NCBI GenBank assembly: GCA_002311835.1
Contig: DBZY01000040.1
Span: 244-21,559, forward strand
Direction of reading: 5' to 3'
Length of the DNA: 21,316 nucleotides
Source of the DNA: Proteobacteria bacterium UBA1148
GTDB lineage: Bacteria; Pseudomonadota; Gammaproteobacteria; Steroidobacterales; Rariloculaceae
Under the pieces are notes generated by a model that searched no databases, was not told the DNA's origin, and was given only the letters and a program-made list of their open reading frames with translations. Positions 16,677 through 21,316 of this stretch are shown piece by piece. The position numbers and the translations under genes are program-made. Every line of letters starts with the position of its first letter. The stretch's first letter is position 1.

Positions 16677-17630
16677 TCAGGGCCCCATATGCTCACCGAA
16701 GAAATCCAGCGCTTCTTCTATCGCTTGCAACTGGATCTCATCTGGCATGTATATTCCGTCACTACCTTTAGGTATGCGAATTAGGTACCCGTGAATGGGA
16801 TGATTATGGGTGATCCACTTAACATCCGCACCCGCCTCCACCATCCATTCATAGGCGACCTCAAAGATGCCCTGGTTATGATCGTCCTCGCGCCCCATCA
16901 TAAGAATCGGTATTTCAATTCTTCTCAGACGCTCCATGGCGATTTCTTTGTTGAGATAAGGTGTGATCGAGTCCTTCGTGCGAAACTCGGTTGCTTCCCC
17001 CCACACGTCAGGGTCCGCCTGTAGCAACTCACTCGCGTCTGGTTCAGAGGCGATCGCAGCAGCAACGGCCATACCATCGGCAGCTGCTTTGAGGATCATC
17101 CCGCCACCGTGGCTATTCCCCACGAGCCCAACCTTATTCTCATCTATATAGGGTAGTGTCTTGACGTAGTCGACGATGGTCATGAGATCGTTGTATTCCA
17201 GTGGTGGGCGGCTCATGAGCTGATGAGCCAACTGGACGCCCACTTCCAAAGGCGGTACTCGGGTGTATTCGAACCAGACTTCTGCTCGATAACGGAGCCA
17301 CGCTACTGCGTAACCGGCGTCAAGAAATTGTTCCATCGTGTAGGCGCGGTTGTTGATTTGATGACGGACCCAAGGCACTCCACCTCCCCCGTTCCCGGTA
17401 AAAAACATGACGATAGGGAAGGGCCCTTTACCTGATGGTTTTCTGATGCCGATCGCGGTGTATAACCCGTCCACCGTTTCTAGCAGAGTAATATCTACCG
17501 GGATGTTCGAATTTTGCACGGGTTCCGTGAACACAAACACCGCCGGTTCCAACGGCTCTGTTACATCCTGTTGAGCCACTGTGTAACAGGGCAGCGACAG
17601 GGTTGCGATACAGATCATTATTCTATTCAT
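16677..17630 (-). CDS. Secreted alpha/beta hydrolase (dienelactone hydrolase / S9-like)
   Basis: 317 residues. A Sec signal peptide (MNRIMICIATLSLPCYTVAQ) points to a periplasmic enzyme. The fold is visible from PFPIVMFFTGNGG (oxyanion side), GYAVAWLRYRAE, a nucleophile elbow GNSHGGG with Ser173, then MMGREDDHNQ (acid) and NHPIHGYL (catalytic His). This order matches dienelactone-hydrolase or prolyl-oligopeptidase-type hydrolases. The substrate is unknown; an ester or small peptide is plausible. AAGGGGA lies about 10 bases upstream of the ATG. It is the first of two same-strand genes for envelope hydrolases, so it may be co-transcribed with the gamma-glutamyltransferase gene, although the 92-base gap leaves room for a separate promoter. 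Confidence 0.82.
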   Translation of the reverse strand: MNRIMICIATLSLPCYTVAQQDVTEPLEPAVFVFTEPVQNSNIPVDITLLETVDGLYTAIGIRKPSGKGPFPIVMFFTGNGGGGVPWVRHQINNRAYTMEQFLDAGYAVAWLRYRAEVWFEYTRVPPLEVGVQLAHQLMSRPPLEYNDLMTIVDYVKTLPYIDENKVGLVGNSHGGGMILKAAADGMAVAAAIASEPDASELLQADPDVWGEATEFRTKDSITPYLNKEIAMERLRRIEIPILMMGREDDHNQGIFEVAYEWMVEAGADVKWITHNHPIHGYLIRIPKGSDGIYMPDEIQLQAIEEALDFFGEHMGP

Positions 17631-17762
17631 TTTAATTTTTCCCCTTAGGCATAGGAGATTCCTTTGACTAAGAATAATTATCCCCTACTGTGAAAGAATT
17701 TCTCCAGTCCGGCGTGTTTAGTGCTGTGATCCTAACTGTAGCAGCCACCGGTAAATGTGCCC

Positions 17763-17785
17763 AGGCGTTTAGGCCTCAAACGCCT
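17763..17785. repeat. 8-bp perfect inverted repeat upstream of the sulfotransferase
   Basis: AGGCGTTT at 17763-17770 and AAACGCCT at 17778-17785 are exact reverse complements around a 7-base spacer. There is no T tract after it on either strand, so it is not a classical terminator. It sits 54 bases before the sulfotransferase start, in a 209-base divergent gap, and could be an operator or a leader hairpin. The rest of the gap shows no gene. Confidence 0.45.
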
Positions 17786-17839
17786 CCCCCACTGGTGACG
17801 CTACTGGTAAAGTCCATTCTTCAGCTCGGGGGTTAATCA

Positions 17840-18709
17840 ATGTCTCGCAAGCCAAGCTATACAGAATGCGGTGTTTTCCGGATGCCGATGGGCTTCCCAT
17901 CGAAGGCCTTATTATCAGCGTTGCAATACCGTGCAGAGCCAAGTGACATTTTTGTCAGCGCGTACCCGAAATGTGGCATGACTTGGGTGCAGAATATTGT
18001 TTATTTGATTCTGGGTGATGCTATTCCTCTAGCTGCTGAGCAGAGGATGACAGAATTGTTTCCGCATCTAGAAGAGGTGGGTAAAGACAGTATAAATGCG
18101 TTACCGGCACCTCGTCTCATAAAAACTCATCTACCGTTTGTAATGACTCCCTACCACCCGAAAACTCGGTACATCTATGTGGCACGGAATCCCTTTGACT
18201 GCGCGGTATCCTTCTTCCATCACACGCGGGGGTTTCCAAAACATTACGATTTCGCTGATGGGACTTTTGAGGATTTTTTTGAATGTTTCGTGGCCGGAGA
18301 AGTAGATTTTGGAGATTACTTCGATAACTTAACTTCATGGTACGCGCACAAGGATGACCAGAACGTTCTTTTTTTAACTTATGAATCGATAAAATTAGAT
18401 CTTTGTAGGGCGGTTCTGAGTATAGGAAAATTTTTAGGCCACGATTTTTCCCAGAATGAAAGTCTGGTTGAGATGGTTCTCCATCACAGTAGTTTTTCGA
18501 GCATGAGTGAGAATCAAGATCGTTGGTCGAGCCCTCGACCAGAAAATATGCCAGCATTCATTCGTAAAGGAGTCGTTGGGGATTGGGTGAATCAGTTTTC
18601 ACCAGAGCAGACTCGCTGTCTGCTAGAAAAGTGTTCCAGGAGAGAGCAAGGATGTAATCTGGAGGCGCTTTGGCCCGATATATTTGCTATGGCTCGCCAG
18701 CATTGTTGA
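17840..18709 (+). CDS. PAPS-dependent sulfotransferase of eukaryotic SULT type
   Basis: 289 residues, the usual size of cytosolic sulfotransferases, and no signal peptide. All key SULT motifs are present in order: YPKCGMTW (42-49), the 5'-phosphosulfate loop; KTHLPF (95-100) with the expected catalytic His97; YVARNPFDCAVSFFHH (from 113), the 3'-phosphate site with Arg115 and Ser124; and RKGVVGDW (242-249), the C-terminal PAPS-binding motif. It would transfer a sulfuryl group from PAPS to a hydroxyl or amine of a small molecule; the acceptor cannot be read from sequence. Hand count for 18301-18420 gives 44 G/C in 120 (37%), well below the cluster on the left, so transfer is possible. A DUF1244 gene begins 12 bases after its stop. 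Start supported only by the open frame and family length; the Shine-Dalgarno is weak (CGGGGG). Confidence 0.92.
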   Translation: MSRKPSYTECGVFRMPMGFPSKALLSALQYRAEPSDIFVSAYPKCGMTWVQNIVYLILGDAIPLAAEQRMTELFPHLEEVGKDSINALPAPRLIKTHLPFVMTPYHPKTRYIYVARNPFDCAVSFFHHTRGFPKHYDFADGTFEDFFECFVAGEVDFGDYFDNLTSWYAHKDDQNVLFLTYESIKLDLCRAVLSIGKFLGHDFSQNESLVEMVLHHSSFSSMSENQDRWSSPRPENMPAFIRKGVVGDWVNQFSPEQTRCLLEKCSRREQGCNLEALWPDIFAMARQHC

Positions 18710-18721
18710 AGGAGATACTTT

Positions 18722-19024
18722 ATGGACTCGGTTACTCAAATCGAACTTGAAGCAGCGGTATTCCGCCGCCTGCTCCAACACTTAGATGAGCGTAAGGATG
18801 CTGAGAACATTGAACTAATGATACTCGCTGGTTTTTGCCGAAATTGTCTCAGCAAATGGTTCGTGGAGGCCGCAGGTGAGTGTGGTTTGGAGGTGCCCCT
18901 AGAGGAGGCGAGAGAGATGGTTTATGGGATGCCATACCACGACTGGAAAGAGCAACATCAGCCTCCGGCAACAGAGGAACAGATGGAACGCTTTGAGAGG
19001 GCTCAGAAAGCGGAAAAGTCTTAG
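18722..19024 (+). CDS. DUF1244 family small protein
   Basis: A 100-residue protein. The core FCRNCLSKWF (two Cys in a CxxC-like spacing, residues 39-48), followed later by YGMPYHDWK, is the hallmark of the DUF1244 family, found across Proteobacteria. Function is unknown; the cysteines might bind metal or be redox active, which is inference. A strong Shine-Dalgarno (AAGGAG, 18709-18714) overlaps the stop region of the sulfotransferase gene and lies 7 bases before the ATG, so the two are probably translated from one mRNA. The gene ends only 7 bases from the convergent hydratase-like gene, leaving no room for a separate terminator. Confidence 0.9.
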   Translation: MDSVTQIELEAAVFRRLLQHLDERKDAENIELMILAGFCRNCLSKWFVEAAGECGLEVPLEEAREMVYGMPYHDWKEQHQPPATEEQMERFERAQKAEKS

Positions 19025-19031
19025 TCTATGG

Positions 19032-19811
19032 TTATGCTGGAGCGAAGTGGCAACTAGCTGAGCCCATGCCTTCGACTACGGCCTGGAATGTATCTCCTGG
19101 CTGAACCTGGATAATCGGGACTAGGCTGCCGCAGTACACGATTTGTCCTGTCTTTAATCCTTCATCATGACGAGCAAGTGCCTCCTGTAACCAGACCAGC
19201 ACGTTCATAGGATTGCCCATACAGGTTGAGGCTTTTCCGGTGGATACTACTTTCTCGTTGTGCCGCATCTCCATTGAGAGTGCAGCAAGATTTATTTCGG
19301 GGGTCAATGGATTCATATCTCCCAGGACATAGCTAGCCGCTCCTGCATTGTCAGCGGCCATATCGATGGCGTTGAATTCGCTTGCGAAGGATCCATCTGG
19401 AATTTCGAGAGCGATATAGAAAGCTCCGACCGCTGAAGCGATCTCCTCTGGTGATAACGGTTTTGCGGGCAGATCTGTATTCAGTTCTAGAACGATCTCG
19501 CCCTCTAGCTTAGGATGCGCAAGCCGTCCTGCTTCAATTGTGCTATTTGTAGGGCATCGCATGTCTTCGAAGAGCGTGCCGTAAACTGGTTCGTCCGCGC
19601 CAAAAATCTGCTGGGACTCCGCCGTAGTAAAAGCTACTTTGTAGCCGGTTACGAGCCTACCCTGAGTGATCCATTCTTTTCGATTGATCGATTGGATCTC
19701 ATAAGCATCTTCAATATTTTTGAGTTGCTCATGCACCGTAGCGATTGGTGAAAAACCGTTCGCTGACCGTAGATGTTCTGCAATTGTTCTTAGAGTGGCT
19801 TGATCTGGCAT
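19032..19811 (-). CDS. 2-keto-4-pentenoate hydratase-like (MhpD/FAH superfamily)
   Basis: 259 residues, matching MhpD-type hydratases and 4-oxalocrotonate decarboxylases. RLVTGYKVAFTTAESQQIFG and EPVYGTLFEDM match the family's N-terminal part. The metal-binding acids are in place: Glu103 and Glu105 in KLEGEIVLEL and Glu136 in ALEIPDGSF, with the same spacing as in MhpD. Such enzymes hydrate 2-hydroxypenta-2,4-dienoate or decarboxylate 4-oxalocrotonate in meta-cleavage pathways; no other meta-cleavage gene is in the window, so the real substrate is open. The gene begins 15 bases after ispB on the same strand with no good Shine-Dalgarno, so it may depend on ispB transcription. Cytoplasmic. Confidence 0.83.
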   Translation of the reverse strand: MPDQATLRTIAEHLRSANGFSPIATVHEQLKNIEDAYEIQSINRKEWITQGRLVTGYKVAFTTAESQQIFGADEPVYGTLFEDMRCPTNSTIEAGRLAHPKLEGEIVLELNTDLPAKPLSPEEIASAVGAFYIALEIPDGSFASEFNAIDMAADNAGAASYVLGDMNPLTPEINLAALSMEMRHNEKVVSTGKASTCMGNPMNVLVWLQEALARHDEGLKTGQIVYCGSLVPIIQVQPGDTFQAVVEGMGSASCHFAPA

Positions 19812-19826
19812 TTAGTATCCAAAGCA

Positions 19827-20825
19827 TCAGAAGCGTCGATTGGCAGCAAAGTTTGCCAAGCTAGTGAGGCCGTCCTTGTAAGGGCTTTTCGGTAATATTT
19901 CTAGTTTTTTGATAGCGGATTGAATTTCTATTCTCGCACGTTCTTCGGTGTAGCGTAATCCGCCAGAGGTCGCGATAGAGAGTTGAATTGAAGTTAGGTT
20001 TTGGATGCCGCCAGTCTCAATCGCTTCGCGAATCATATGTTTTTCTGCAGCGCTTCCTTGATTCATTGCATAGATCAAAGGGAGAGTCGCTTTGCCCTCA
20101 GTTAGATCATCACCGATATTTTTGCCCAGTTCTTCTGTTGTTGCATCATAGTCCAGAGCATCATCGGTGAGTTGGAATGCAAGACCTAAGTGAGAGCCAT
20201 ATTCAGCCAGTTGTTGTTTAGTTTCATCGTCACACCCTGCAAGAATTGCTCCGCACCGGATGCCTGCTTCAAACAACTTGGCTGTCTTTCTATATATAAC
20301 CTCTAGATAATCTGATTCCGTGATATCTGGGTTATTGCTGTTCATAAGTTGTAGGACTTCGCCTTCGGCAATAGTGTTTGTCGCGTTAGCGAGGGTATCA
20401 AAAATTTCAATGTCACCAATTTCTACCATCATCTGGAAGGCTCTTGAGTAAAGGAAGTCACCCACGAGTACGCTTGCTTGGTTACCGAATGCTGCGTTCG
20501 CAGTTTTCTGGCCACGGCGTAGCCCCGACCCATCTACGACATCATCGTGTAATAAGGTCGCTGTGTGGATGAATTCAATGATGGCAGCGCTAGGAATATG
20601 TTTTGTCTGCTGGTATCCGCAGGAGCGGGCAGCTAGTAGCACTGTCAGGGGTCGTAACCGTTTTCCACCGCTGTGGATAATATAATGTGCAACCTGGTTA
20701 ACTAGGGCTACATCACTGCCGAGACGTTGGGCAATGACTCGGTTCACGTTGGCCCAATCCTCTTGTACCAAAGATCTAACGCTCTCCAGGGAAGGTGTAT
20801 TAAGTCGGGTCTCGGAGGCTTCCAT
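19827..20825 (-). CDS. ispB: Octaprenyl (polyprenyl) diphosphate synthase
   Basis: 332 residues, close to E. coli IspB. The first aspartate-rich motif is LLHDDVVD (Asp94, Asp95, Asp98), the second QLTDDALD (Asp221, Asp222, Asp225), with GGKRLRP (53-59) before the first. A small residue (Ala89) lies five positions before the first motif, as in long-chain synthases that make the side chain of ubiquinone from IPP and farnesyl diphosphate. The gene is divergent from rplU, the conserved gammaproteobacterial order. No clear Shine-Dalgarno precedes the ATG at 20825, and a convincing minus-strand promoter was not identified. Soluble, cytoplasmic. Confidence 0.95.
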   Translation of the reverse strand: MEASETRLNTPSLESVRSLVQEDWANVNRVIAQRLGSDVALVNQVAHYIIHSGGKRLRPLTVLLAARSCGYQQTKHIPSAAIIEFIHTATLLHDDVVDGSGLRRGQKTANAAFGNQASVLVGDFLYSRAFQMMVEIGDIEIFDTLANATNTIAEGEVLQLMNSNNPDITESDYLEVIYRKTAKLFEAGIRCGAILAGCDDETKQQLAEYGSHLGLAFQLTDDALDYDATTEELGKNIGDDLTEGKATLPLIYAMNQGSAAEKHMIREAIETGGIQNLTSIQLSIATSGGLRYTEERARIEIQSAIKKLEILPKSPYKDGLTSLANFAANRRF

Positions 20826-20929
20826 CAGCAGGATAATGCCTGATACCTTGCTGCTTGGCGAGATTTAATGAGGGCACAGCTTTATTCCCGTTTGGTATCT
20901 AATACCCCTGTTCTATGCTTTCTAACTCA

Positions 20930-20958
20930 TTGACCAGACACGGTTAAGTTACTACAAT
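20930..20958 (+). promoter_or_regulatory. Sigma70 promoter for rplU
   Basis: TTGACC at 20930-20935 and TACAAT at 20953-20958 are separated by exactly 17 bases, each one mismatch from consensus. Transcription would begin near 20965 and give a leader of about 36 bases, ending in AGGAG (20987-20991), 9 bases before the rplU ATG. This is the best promoter match in the window and fits a highly expressed ribosomal protein gene. Confidence 0.75.
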
Positions 20959-21000
20959 CTCGCGCCTTTCCAGTGATCTCCGATGTAGGAGCTACCTTAG

Positions 21001-21316
21001 ATGTACGCGGTATTTAGAACAGGCGGTAAGCAGTATCGCGCTACTAAAGGCGATCGAATCAGAGTAGAGCGCCTAGAAGCAGAAGAGGGGGATTCGGTAG
21101 AATTTGATGAGATTTTGCTGGTAGGTGAGGGATCTGACGTCAAGGTGGGTTCTCCGCTAGTATCCGGTAGTAAGATTAAAGCTAAGGTGACCGCCCAGGG
21201 CCGCAGCAAAAAAGTAGTGGTGCTGAAGTTCAAGCGTCGTAAGAATTACAAGCGCGTCAAAGGGCACCGACAGCATTTTACAGAAGTTGAGATTATCTCA
21301 ATAACGAGCGTAGCTC
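21001..21316 (+). CDS. rplU: 50S ribosomal protein L21, 3' end at the window edge
   Basis: The frame from ATG 21001 reads MYAVFRTGGKQYRATKGD and continues for 105 codons to the edge with no stop. MYAVFxTGGKQYR is the invariant start of bacterial L21, and the later KKVVVLKFKRRKNYKR followed by GHRQ is its rRNA-contacting basic region. E. coli L21 has 103 residues, so at most a few codons are missing. L21 binds 23S rRNA in the large subunit. AGGAG 9 bases upstream and a near-consensus promoter support the start. rpmA (L27) and obg would be expected just beyond the edge. Confidence 0.96.
   Translation, partial: MYAVFRTGGKQYRATKGDRIRVERLEAEEGDSVEFDEILLVGEGSDVKVGSPLVSGSKIKAKVTAQGRSKKVVVLKFKRRKNYKRVKGHRQHFTEVEIISITSVA

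Noticed and set aside
20826..20929. Minus-strand promoter for ispB
   Set aside because: TTAGAA with TTAGAT at 17 bases can be picked out, but both boxes are poor, so it is not listed as a feature.
1..21316. CRISPR array, IS element, prophage or RNA gene
   Set aside because: No regularly spaced direct repeats, transposase or integrase motifs, phage structural genes, or tRNA/rRNA-like sequence were seen on reading; short ncRNAs cannot be excluded by eye.

Overview
The window looks like chromosomal DNA from an uncultured, probably marine or soil, gammaproteobacterium. The main evidence is the right edge, where ispB (octaprenyl diphosphate synthase) lies back to back with rplU (ribosomal protein L21), an arrangement typical of gammaproteobacteria. 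A DUF1244 gene also fits Proteobacteria. I saw no phage, IS, CRISPR, tRNA or rRNA sequence. The organism assignment is inference; the gene families are read from protein motifs.

Layout, left to right. (1) 1-467, minus: 5' part of a Tat-exported amidohydrolase that runs off the left edge. (2) 468-790: non-coding divergent region with a GGC-rich tract. (3) 791-7097, plus: a tight four-gene cluster of exported proteins. It holds a large two-CXXCH protein of the planctomycete-cytochrome/DUF1587-1595-1592-1588-1585 type, a Tat-exported DUF1552 protein, a Tat-exported metallo-beta-lactamase-fold protein whose second metal site looks dismantled, and a secreted ankyrin-repeat protein. This is the least understood part of the window. 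(4) 7143-12818, minus: a four-gene operon with overlapping or nearly touching genes, encoding a TcuA-like FAD dehydrogenase, a TctC-type solute-binding protein, a TctA permease with a TctB-like domain fused to its C-terminus, and a PrpF/4-oxalomesaconate-tautomerase-type isomerase. It reads as uptake and oxidation of a tricarboxylate such as tricarballylate, feeding aconitate into the TCA cycle. (5) 12991-14679, plus: an LctP-type lactate permease, divergent from that operon.

(6) 14698-17630, minus: a secreted alpha/beta hydrolase followed by a lipoprotein gamma-glutamyltransferase. (7) 17840-19024, plus: a eukaryote-like (SULT-type) PAPS sulfotransferase in AT-rich DNA, closely followed by a DUF1244 gene. 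(8) 19032-20825, minus: ispB followed by an MhpD-type 2-keto-4-pentenoate hydratase-like gene. (9) 20826-21000: divergent promoter region with a near-consensus sigma70 promoter for rplU. (10) 21001-21316, plus: rplU, running off the right edge.

Together this is an accessory, catabolic stretch (transporters, exported hydrolases, oxidases) beside a conserved housekeeping locus. No transcription factor gene is present in the window.
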